Of a stretch of DNA of 33,983 nt, positions 21,752 to 32,946 are shown in pieces. Positions within the stretch are counted from its first letter, which is position 1. Each line of letters begins with the position of its first letter. The notes beneath the pieces were generated by a model. It had not been told where the DNA came from and searched no databases. It saw only the letters and a list, made by a program, of their open reading frames with translations. The translations under genes were made by a program, and so were the position numbers. This stretch comes from Sphaeroforma arctica JP610 (taxonomy: Eukaryota; Opisthokonta; Ichthyosporea; Ichthyophonida): assembly GCF_001186125.1 (NCBI RefSeq), contig NW_014040434.1:18968-52950 (forward strand). Reading direction: 5' to 3'.

Positions 21752-22234
21752 CTACTTATTGTAGCAGAATGTACTCGGCATTACAAAGAAAATTAACATA
21801 ACGGGCGGAGGACACAACTTTGTCCCGAAACTAGTGTGTTTGGGCCGATGGAGACTTTTCCTTAACAAATATGCGGGACTGTCATCAGTACGAATGTACA
21901 GAACAGAAACAGCCTTATTTTCTAAAACATATTTTCTTTCATTAATGTACTGTGTACGAATATGAATGTGTTTGAGGCCCTTGGGGGTACTAGTACTTAG
22001 GGCGACTTTAATCGCGGATTGGTTGACGATGTGAAGGACTGTGGGGCGTAGGAAAGGAGTAGCAAGGGTGCCAATAAGGTTGCGTCCCCATGAGATGTTG
22101 CCTGCTGTTGAGAATATCGACAGGAATACGAAAGTCAGACAAATTCGTTTTGGTCTTGATAAATTTTTCTGGACATGCACTTCGAAGGCTGTCGCGATAT
22201 ATTTATTATCTGGCTCCATACAAATATTCGACAT
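21752..22234 (-). pseudogene. Ty1/copia RNase H remnant
   Basis: Fossil. A 160-residue minus-strand frame contains NQSAIKVALSTSTPKGLKHI, HIRTQYINERKYVLENK, VLYIRTDDSPAYLLRKSLHR and PKHTSF. This is the C-terminal RNase H of Ty1/copia polyproteins (DNQSAI, RTKHIDIRYHFI, TxDQxADxxTKxLxxxxF). The upstream part (YIATAFEV) fits the preceding EAEYxAxxxA motif. No LTRs or other domains were found nearby. It is a fragment. Confidence 0.8.
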
Positions 22235-24000
22235 AAAATTGTATACTTAAAATGAATCGTGGGTACTACCACTGTGTAGGTGTAGACAGGTATGTGTACG
22301 CTTTTGCCAGTTGTGCAAACGGAAGATTTGAGGGCTGATGCGCATGCCAAAAGGTTAAATGCTTTTTGATGTATATTTTTGTTTGTAATTGAAAGCCGAC
22401 CACAGGAATGTCATTTAGTTGTAGTTTGATCAAGTTAAATAAATGCAGAGCGAATGCATTAGCGTTGGCTGCGACCGAGTCGAGTACTGAACCTGAGTTT
22501 AATATTCGAGTTTGCGAGGTGCGATGTAGTCGTTGACACTTGTGTCTTTTCGTAGGTCGTGAATTCTGTGATAGTTTTGCGAGCCGTTGCTGCGTTCTTT
22601 AACGTGTAGACCGACGGAAGTAGGCAGTAATATGGCCAGTGTTGAATTGAACCGTGTCACTGGGCCCATTTTTGTTGTTGTTGGTCCAGCTCGTCACCTA
22701 AAGATTGCTGGAGTGAGGAGTGCTCGTGGCCAGATGGTTGTGGTGGGTGCACATTTTTTTAAGATACATTTTAAATAAAGTCAATATATGAATCACATAG
22801 AAGTATATCTTCTAGTCTATTGTGTTCTTTGGGTTGTGCATGTATTGCCGTAAGTGTGCACTTGGTTGAATAGTAGGGGGTGATTAGATGCTATTTAAGG
22901 TGCGTGTACCTGTGTTTTTATGTGTGAGTAAGTAGGCGGCTTATGTAATCAGTTGTCTGTGGGAGTATGAGCATGGTAGGCGTGTAGAGTTGCGTTCAAT
23001 AGACGCGACTAAAACCGCGTCTATTGTAGTAGTCATTGCAAGAGCATTGATTTTGTGTGCTGGTGTTTGATGTGGATGTATTAGTTGATGTACGCTTGGC
23101 AGCCGAGTTGCAATAGCGGCTTTCTAGGAGACACTTTTGGCAAGACGCGAGGGGTATGCGATGCGTGTCTGCTGCTAAGAATGTGGCAAGTAGTTGAGGT
23201 CGAATGGGTATGTATTGGGCGTTGGTTGTGTGGCATAATAGAGGCAATTAATTGTTCATTGAAGCTGTGTGCCTGCTAAGTCAGCTACTCATCATGATCA
23301 GATACTCTATCACGTCACCAATATCAGTAAAAAAAACCTGATGCAAGTAGCCACATATGGCTAAAATTAATGAGTGCAATATTTATAAAATCTATCGCCG
23401 TTGTGAACTTCTCGCGTTTGCCACGAATACGCATTGTGCCTTGTTCGTATCTATACTGAACAGAGGCATATTACGTGTCTTTGTTTCTGCATGAGACAAC
23501 TAAAATTTTGAGTTGTCTTAAGTTCCAGAACATCGGGGAGAGCTTGGCCTCAACTCGCCAGAAGTGATGAGGTGCCTTTCAGTGTTCGGTGCATAGACAT
23601 CTCGATTCTTTGGCTTTAGCCGGGGTGTTGTTCGATTCGGGACGACTGAGATTTGATAGAGGCCATTCGATCATTGAGCAATCAATGATGTATGGCAATA
23701 ACCTCAGACGATTGGGTCTTTCTAATTTGATATGCAGAGACCAGCTGCGGGCTTGACGGAGAAAACGCTTAAACACTGGGTGAGTTCATCGAAGGCGCAG
23801 GTGGTGTAGTGACTGTCAGTTTCCTTCCTTCCTCATATAGTCCCCCCCAATTTTACAGAAACATGAATTTTCTTGATTTCAATTGTACGCAACTTCACCA
23901 CGAGGCCATGTTAAAACCAAAGCTGCAGGAGCCTGCCTCAGATTTCCCAAAGGCATACTTGTGATTTTTTTTTTGAAATGAGACGTATAATCACATAATT
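22235..24000. other. Intergenic stretch, no supported gene
   Basis: Only short open frames are present, such as 22632-22778 plus (MASVELNRVTGPIFVVVGPA) and 23579-23776 minus. None shows a domain or splice context. A perfect 11-bp hairpin lies at 22997-23026. Confidence 0.4.
22997..23026. repeat. Perfect 11-bp inverted repeat
   Basis: CAATAGACGCG and CGCGTCTATTG are separated by the 8-base loop ACTAAAAC. There is no adjoining T tract or recognised gene end. Confidence 0.8.
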
Positions 24001-24001
24001 G

Positions 24002-24007
24002 TTTATT
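24002..24007 (-). promoter_or_regulatory. Possible polyadenylation signal AATAAA of the minus-strand gene
   Basis: AATAAA on the minus strand lies about 420 bases past the stop codon at 24427-24429. The hexamer is common by chance in AT-rich DNA, so this is only a candidate. Confidence 0.25.
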
Positions 24008-24426
24008 GACTTAGTATCACAGATATTGATTGGCAATCCGATGGGAACTGTTCATACTGACTAAACTAACGTGATGCAATCAGACTCTATTTACCGCAAT
24101 TGGTCGTAAGTGAGTGAACACAAACCGTATGCATCCGCTAGCCTTAGCTACGAGCAGCTAGCTTTTCAGCTATGTTCTTTACCAGCAGAAGTTCTGGGTT
24201 CGTGGTCGATGTGGAGGGATTTGCAGCACCCAGCACAGACACTGAGGACGCCACATCTAGTTGTTTATCGAGCGCATTCGTGTTTATACACACACACAGC
24301 ACTTTGTATATCTGTGTATGTGGGAAGTGAGTAAAAAAGGCACATCAGAAACAGCTGTGGCGAGTACTTTATAGCACTAAATCGATAGCTAAGAGTGCGC
24401 AACGCGTACACTATTGAAATTTCGAT

Positions 24427-24767
24427 TTAACAATCTCTGGCTACACTTTGCAGGATAAAAGTGAAATACCCATGTTCTTGGGCCTGCATACCTTGACTAG
24501 TATTGTGCGTTTAATTGGATCTTACTTGATATAACCCAAGAAAACACTTCCTTTAAAAAACCTAATCACAGCCAGAAAAATTAGGCAACCGCAGGTCCAA
24601 GTCACTACACAACAACAGTTGCGCTTTACAAACCAAATACATATCCGTAACCGTACCTGTAATAAAGTGGCTTTAGGGCTGCGCTCGTCCGCGAGCATAT
24701 CGCTTACAACACTCTCAATGTACGTGGCGATAGCCGTTTTGGTCGGGACGGAGGCGGTATGCAACAC
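24427..24767 (-). CDS. Last two exons and stop of the large gene
   Basis: Exon 24767-24657 (111 nt) is flanked by CTGCAG and GTACGG and encodes VLHTASVPTKTAIATYIES and VVSDMLADERSPKATLLQ. Exon 24483-24427 follows after a 173-nt intron with acceptor TATGCAG and encodes AQEHGYFTFILQSVARDC, then TAA. The second exon is short, so its choice is less certain than the first. Confidence 0.55.
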
Positions 24768-27700
24768 CTGCAGGTATAGAGGAAGGATACGGTTAGAAGC
24801 AATCAGACGCAAATCGAATGAGATGTGTATGAGGCGCGTATGCCTTGATAGGTATACCTAATTACGTGTTCTAGAAGCGTAAAGCAGGGACTAGTACGTT
24901 AATAAATACACGCGTGATATTCATGGACACACGCACAAGTACCAGCGCTACGTTGGTAGATCGAGAATTCATGCACGAACTATTAATTGAGAGTTGTATT
25001 CCGTTAAACGTCCCAGCAGCTCAACTCAAAAGCGTTTCGGACAGGTTTCTACACCTGGAAATCGAGTATTGATGTACATTGGCTGCTAAATAGGTGACAA
25101 GTCACACCTCCACTCAGGCGAAGCTGAAGCACAGACATACCTCAACGAACAAGAGATAGTCAACACAAGGGCCTTGTAGGTACGACAAAAGGTAGGTGCG
25201 CAAACTTCAACACACCCATCTACCTCTAAACATGTTGTGCTACCAATGCGAATGCGCCCCAGAAAAGCACTGCGTCAAGGATCACGCCATGCACTGCCTC
25301 TACCACTGCTTCACTCACACCCACACATGACGCCTACAATGGTTGGTTGCTTGAATAGCACCACATGTACTCCCACATACTACCTCTACCATTGTTTCAC
25401 GTAACACCTACACATGACGCCTACACAGGTTGGTGGCTTGAATAGTACCACATGCACTCCCACATACTACCTCTACCATTGTTTCACTTCATACCCACAC
25501 ATGACGCCTACACAGGTTGGTGGCTTGAATAGTATCACATGCACTCCCACATACTACGTCTACAAGGGCAGCGAAGCGGTCCAGCACATCCACCGGCATA
25601 TTCACCAGGTAACCATCGCCACCTTTGAGGACAAACAGGATGTACTTCTCCCATGCCTGCCTGTTGCTCTCCATGCGCACGTGTTCGCAGAGCTGACTGC
25701 GCGCTACAGGCGTGGCGCTTGACGACCAACTGTGGGTGAGTGAAGCGATTGTCAGATAGGTGATTCATTTCACGTCTGTAATATCAGATTATTTGTTTAT
25801 GCCACAGCTATCGCAGGACAAGAAACTGTTAGTGTGTGCGTGGATGAATAAGTTATTAATGTCAGAGATGCAGTCAGTTTCGCGTCGGTAATGTCAGTAT
25901 CAGCTGCAGTCGTCACACGAAATTGTGAGGATGTGCCGGTTCGATCAAAATAACAATGCCAGATATTGTGGTAGAAACAGCCTGTATTTGCAACAGAAGT
26001 CGAACTAGAAGGCCAAATGTGAGTGTATGCCGTTGTGAGAACGCAAATCGAAGCCAGTGAGATTGGATTTATCTAATTATCATTACTTCCTCAGATATAC
26101 ATCGTTGGTGCGATTGGGCACGGACATGAGTATCAATAACACTGGTACAATCACAACACGAACCAACACACTACAAACACGCAGCTACATCCAATCACAT
26201 CCGCGCACGCCATGAGAGGGTGGGATATCACATAATTCGGTACCTTGTCGGCCATATTCTGTGCGGCGAGTACTCAAGTACACTCGTGGTTGTCATGGCA
26301 ACGGCCATATTAAGCTGCAACCCTTCGAGCACCACGCTCTCTTCGCCATCGGTGTCGTCGTCCTCCGAGTCGAACTCGATTGGTGGTCGCAGTGTGAGAA
26401 GCACAATTTGGTTCACCATTCCGCAGTACTCCTTCAGCTGTCGCAGTTGCGTTGGCGTGTGCGTAGTTCTATATCCAGAATCGAAAATAAAGACAAGACA
26501 TGTGTTAATCTAGAATAAAAAACTGGCGGCCGCTGACATGTGAGTTGTTCTATATTTAGAATCGAACACAAACAAAGGCATTCATGTCAGAACAAATCCC
26601 GATCAAAAATTCTGCAGTCATTGACGTGTGGGTTGTTCTACTCACATGTGCGAGCAATGAGAGTGTTTGTGTCAACAGTCAATCTACTACAGGAATATTT
26701 TTGCGATCAAAGTAGTGTGGGGCAATAGACAGGCGTACGTGAGTGACCACAGTGTGACTCATTCGATATGGTGGAACCACGACCCCGTGTACCTTCAGAC
26801 GTCTCAGTTGCGTTGGTGAGTGCGTTGATCGTTTCAAAAAAGATCGAAAAAATCTGAGACAAGCATGTGCTATTGTTTTTGTTCTGATCTGGGTGATAAC
26901 AGCAAGTGATGTACATTTTGGTTCACGAAGTCGCAGAAGACACAGCCACACATAATACAACACACTCAGTGGTTGGGTTTTCGGCTTCCTGCGTACATGG
27001 CCAGTTGCCATATACACACAGGCAGGCAACACTCAACACAAGTCAAGACGTACATTAATGTTCACGGTTGACCAACCCCGTAGCAGAGAAATGCGCAATC
27101 CACTGAATACCAAGACTAGCAACAGGCAAAAAAAAACCCCCACATAGGACGCTCATACCCACATACCCTTGTATACAATCAAACACAAAAGAATCAGAAT
27201 ATGTGGTAGCTATAGCTCACAATGCACCCCAGTACATGCGTTAGCAACCGGGAAAACACATACACGCTTACCCAACACCGTGTATACATATACACAGACG
27301 TAAAGAAGTCTCAGCACCAGTAGCAACATACCTGGGTGGGTCTAGATCCCCGCACACACTCATGCGAGCATAGCCTGGTCCTGTGCACTCGGTCAGCGTG
27401 TGGCCCAGGTAACTCCCTATAGTATGCCTGCCGCCAGCCGGCGACATCTTATAGGCTCTTGCGTTGCGATTGGTAGGTAAGCTACTCCGTGGACCTATGC
27501 GCAGGTGGTCGCGCAGCAAGTGCGTGCGCACGTCATGCAGCGTCGGTGGCACGAGATCGCACACTGTCACTAGCAACTGCAGCCCTGCCGCCCGGCTGAT
27601 GTCTTGCCTACACGGCCTAGGAGGAGCGTCCGTGCTTGTGCCTGTGCCTGTCGTTGTGGTGGTGGTGGCGGGCGTGTTTGTGTGGGGGGCGGATGTGGCT

Positions 27701-30700
27701 GGTTCAGTCGTGGGGTGGGGGAGGGTGGCTGTGTCGGCAGTGGCTGTCTGTGTGGTTGCGCTGGTACTGCACCCGCCGTCGTCTCTGCCACACCCACACG
27801 CGAGCACACACACGGGCTCGAACATCAGGTAGCGTTGCAACAGCGCCATCTCCATGGTAACGTGCACGTTCTCGGCATCCGCACTCTGCAGCTTACTGCG
27901 CGTGATGGAGATGATGGTGAACTCGTCCTGATTGCGGGGGGGGTTTCTGGGCACCAGGTCTTGTTGGACCCACTCACACACCCGTGCGAACACACGTAGT
28001 ATGCACTGCAGCGTGGCTTCTCTCTCCATATCCTCCGGGGTGACCACGTGGTCAACACGTGCTTGTGTGGGCGAGTGGGAGGCATTGTGAGCCGGGCTGC
28101 TCTTGCTTTGACCTGTAGTGAGAGAGAAGGAACGGTGCAAGGAGGAGGGGGGTTAAACCAAAAGGGAAAGACCAGAGGCGGGTGTCTAACCTGTGAAACT
28201 GGACAATCTTTTCGAGAATATATGGCGCATATCAGTATACGATCCTGAGCATAGAAACGGCCGAAGTGCCGTGGATTGTCAAGTGAACGCTGTGAAAGTG
28301 ATGCTGAGACTAACAATGCGCACAATGCGCCAATCATGCGTACCCTCGCGACAAATTCTTTCAATCAAGAGATGAGCGTATCTCCTCGCATAACGTTCTC
28401 GGCGCAATATATAACATGTCAATCCATAACCAACAACATACCTGCTCAGGCGTATGTTAAAGATTGCTACAAAAGCGTACCACGAGGTATAAGGTCAACT
28501 GAATCTAACTAGCAGCCTACATATACACCCACAAAAAAACCCCAGAGATACTACCCAAGCATACCCGGTGCTAAGAAGTCATCTAGACCGTCCTCGTCTG
28601 TATCTACACTTTCCCAATTGCCATTTGTGCATCTCCACGATGCATCATAAACAACACATGCAGCAGTCTACATATTCACACACACCAACAACACACAGAT
28701 ACCACCCAAGCATACCCGGTGGTAAGAAGTCATCTAGATCGTCTTCGTCTATGTCTATACTTGCACTACTACCTCCTGTTTGTACCCCCACATCTCCTCG
28801 ACGCACACCCGAACGGACGCTCCTGCCATGTGCGTTGTCGTGGCCCTTGCGACTGGTTCGCCTATGTGTATGTACATGTATGCAAGCAGATATCAATGTG
28901 TGAAGTGAATAGCATAACTGTGCTATGTGTATGAACATATATGCAAGCAGGTATCAATGCGTGAAGTGAATAGCATAACTGTACTATGTGTATGTACATG
29001 TATACCTGCAGATTTCTATGCGTGCGTGATGAGTACAACAGTGAATAGAATAACTTTACACGTGAAATGAATCCGCATGTGCGTCTGACTGCGCACGCTT
29101 GACGCACCTGTGCACATGTGTGGGTGTCAGCGGATACTAGTGCGCTAGTGATACGCCTATAACGAGGAGTATTCAATATATACAGGAGCGTAACAGACAT
29201 GTACAATCCAATACGAAATCGTAGCAGACGCTAGAGATACGCCTATAACGAGGAGTATTCAATATATACAAGAACGTAATAGACAACTACGAGATCATGG
29301 CCGACGCTAGAGATACGCCTATAACGAGGAGTATTCAATATATACAGGAACGTAATAGACATGTACAATCCACTATGAAATCGTGGCAGACGCGCCTGTG
29401 GGCTTATCTGTGTATGCATACGACGCAGTAGTTGTTTGCAAGTGGCATGTATATATGCAAAGCGGTGAGCGTTGTTGCAAATGTGGGCTGGGATATGTGT
29501 TTGTGCATGTTATTGTGCTCTAGATAGGCGCCATACATATAATCTACAGGGTTTATATCACACGTCCATGGAGAAAAGTGGACTTTATCTCAAACATGTT
29601 TTAAGATGGAGATATGTATCACATGCACATAAGAGGATAGTGAAATATAGCGCACACAGAAAAGAATGAAGTATAGTACATACACGTAAAAAGGTGGAGT
29701 AATTACACACACATAAAAAAGTGTATTACATACACAAAGGGTACAATCTATAAATACATTCAATACTCCGCTCGTCATACCTACTCTCAGCACCCTCGGC
29801 ATAGCCTGGCGGGGGCAAGGCGTGTGCCTGTGGCTGCGACGCATTCGCCGCCAGCTTGTCCTGCATCGCCGTTGAAGCGGTCAGCAGGCTAATCAGCCTG
29901 GCCCACAGCACATCCAACCCCCGTCCTTTGTTGCCAATGTATACCTGCAGGAATAGCGCATACAGCGGCTTGGGGTCGGGCTGTTTGGTATTAAGACACG
30001 TGTACACCACAAACCCGCCCACCGGGGCTAGGTCGCCCAGCGTGTGGTTGTTGACCAACTTCTGGATCAGATTGGCCCGGCGTTCCGTGAGGCCCTGTTG
30101 CTCCCGGTCAATCGGTGCCACCCACACAGCGGTCTTCAGGGCCGGTGGTAGGCGAGCGCAGTTGGCTATGGCCTCTTCGCGTTGTTGGGTGTGGCGTTGG
30201 GTGTTGCGCGTGGCGGTGTATTCGACCACCAGCAGTACTTCAGTCATGGCCTAGTCCAGCGGGGTATGTGTGTTGAGGGTTTAGGGTTCAGGGTATAGGG
30301 CTCTTGGTGGAGATTAAGGATGGGAGCAGATTTGATTGGTCAAGACGAAAATGGGGAGCACATCAAATCGAATACAGGGGGCAATATTGCCATAGACAGT
30401 TGCGCACTATATATATATATACATACATGAATACATACAAACACACATACACACACACATATATATATATATATAATATATATATATACTTATATGCTCT
30501 AATATTGGAGTATAGTCTAGCTATACATCTTTGCAACCATATCCACATGCAAATTCAAAAATGTGCCTTGTATATAGAAAGTGTTACCTTTGAATAGACC
30601 ACGTTGGCGGTCATTAGATTCTCCACTGCCCAGGTAAAGTTGTTGTTTCCCATCCACACGCGTATGAAGTCGATGCTGTAGCAGCACAGCAACCGCACCA

Positions 30701-31381
30701 ATCGATAGAACACGCTCAGCAACCTTTCGTTGAACGAGATCTGCATATAAATTGGCACAAATTGAAATGAAATTAGAACCAATAATACCACTTAGTATGG
30801 ACCAATACCCATTATTATCTGGGTGTACGTACTTATTGAGTGTGTATGACATTGATAGACGGTAGTTGAGGAGAGGATGATTGCGATGTGGGTTGGCTGA
30901 GTGGGTATGTACACGAATACTATGTGCACACTCAGGCGTATTCATATATCGATGAGTGTATGGAAAACGCACACAGGCAGCCTAGCATTAATCAGAACCA
31001 AAACACTAACACTCCCCAACAGACACCACAGAACCATCTAGGAAAGTCAACGACACAACGCACACTATGTTGACAACGGAAGATACTTTTACAATAGTTT
31101 CTCATTCGGTTCATATCCAGCGCAACATTCGCAACAGTTGACTTAGCCGGGGGGGCTGAGGACTAGTGAGACAATGATGTGCACATAACTACCCCGCCCG
31201 TTGTCTGGGTAGGAGCACTCTTAAGCAGTAGTAGTGCTACATGTCATACACCCACAAGGTTGTGGATAATTATATGGCCCACTCCACGTTGGGTAAAACA
31301 TATCACGGTGGCTGAGTCGTTGTTTAGAGCCAAATATCATGCGAGTAAATGAATGTATGTATGTATGTTTGTAAGCATGCT

Positions 31382-31466
<85 letters not shown>

Positions 31467-32880
31467 TAGTATATNTATATATATATAGTATATATACATA
31501 CATACATACATACATACATACATACATACATACATACATACATACATACATACATACATACATACATACACACACGCTCATATATATATATATATATATT
31601 TGTGTGTGTATATTTACGTTTATGTTTGTGTGTGCACATATATACATAAATAAAGGATATACCTGAGTCGCCGTCCCATTAAGCGAGATGAAGAAGTCGC
31701 ACATTAGTTGGGTACTCGGGTGGCCTCGACTGGCAACTGTCTGGCCTAAGAACTTGGCAACCAGTGCATCGCCCGTAGTTTCTTCGCACATCACTGTCAG
31801 CCACCACGCTAAGCCTTCCAACTGCCGGTCCCAAGAGTTGAATAGAATTAAAATCATCATAAATAAGTATAATAAATATTCAAGTATTAAAAATATTTTC
31901 AAGTATTAAAAATATCATACAAGTATTAAAATCATCATACAAGCATAAAAAATACCATACAAGTATCATAGAAGGTTTAAAATCCGCATAGAAGTATTTA
32001 AATCCTCATGGATCCTTCCATATCCTTCCATATTCTTCAATAACCTTCGCTACCACGATCCCTAGAAGAACGCACGAGCCGAGCACAAGACCACTACCTC
32101 ACCGTACCTTCGAGTAGTCCGTCTCCGCCAACTGGGCATCCACGAGCCAGAATAATTCTCCAAACTGGTCGATGTTCTCGCGCACACACCGCACCACATT
32201 GGCAGACGGCGCCGGTGGGTACAACACAGCCAACAACCGGAAATAGGCCAACAGGCTACGGCCGAGCGTCTGCTGCACGCGCTCGCTACGGAATGAACGT
32301 CATACACGTGGACAGGCATGAGAAATCGTTTATGTATGCAAATAGGAGGATGATAGGAAGTCACTTGTGTATGTAAAGAGATAGGAGCATGGCCATCATG
32401 GGATATGACGTGTTTGGAAGTGGGTAGGGATGTGTGTGGGCAGGTGTGTACACACGGCTACTACCATGAGCCCTACAGTGGCGGACGGTGCAGATGCACA
32501 ATGCACTGCGACTGACGGCAAGTAGACTAGCAACAAACTACCGGACGCAATACGTGCCACACACTCTGTGTAGGGCTGTATGCTGGTATCAGTACAGACA
32601 GATTACAGAGAAATATGAGACACACGGTGTGTGATATACACGAATGGGCAGGCCGTACGGGGTAGGTAGATAGGAGAGTGAGTATGTGTATACAAGGACA
32701 AAGGTACGTGTGTGTGTGTGTGTGCACATACCAGTGGGACCGGTACGGGTTATGGGTCGGTATTTGTATGCGTGGGGAGATATGACTTATTGTATGTACA
32801 GAGATACGATGTGCACTAACAACGCTACGAGTGCGCTTGGTAGTCCTCGTATTGCTATTCCAGTCCATGGAGCTCTGGGC

Positions 32881-32946
<66 letters not shown>

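Noticed and set aside
22632-22778. Short plus-strand ORF starting MASVELNRV
   Set aside because: A reasonable start context, but only about 48 residues and no domain or splice partner.
23579-23776. 65-residue minus-strand frame
   Set aside because: Basic and helix-like, but no family, no splice context and no neighbouring frame to support it.
24110-24334. 74-residue plus-strand frame
   Set aside because: It lies in the 3' flank of the minus-strand gene, lacks any motif and starts at a non-ATG codon.
25283-25557. CRISPR-like array
   Set aside because: The units are contiguous 86-87-bp tandem repeats without unique spacers, in a eukaryotic intron.
27464-27999. Plus-strand frames rich in Gly, Val and Cys opposite exon 28112-27332
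   Set aside because: The minus-strand frame has correct splice sites and phase. The plus frames mirror its Thr/Pro-rich linker.
31221-31666. Tyr/Ile and Met/Cys/Val/Tyr repeat frames
   Set aside because: They are translations of the AT and CATA microsatellite.
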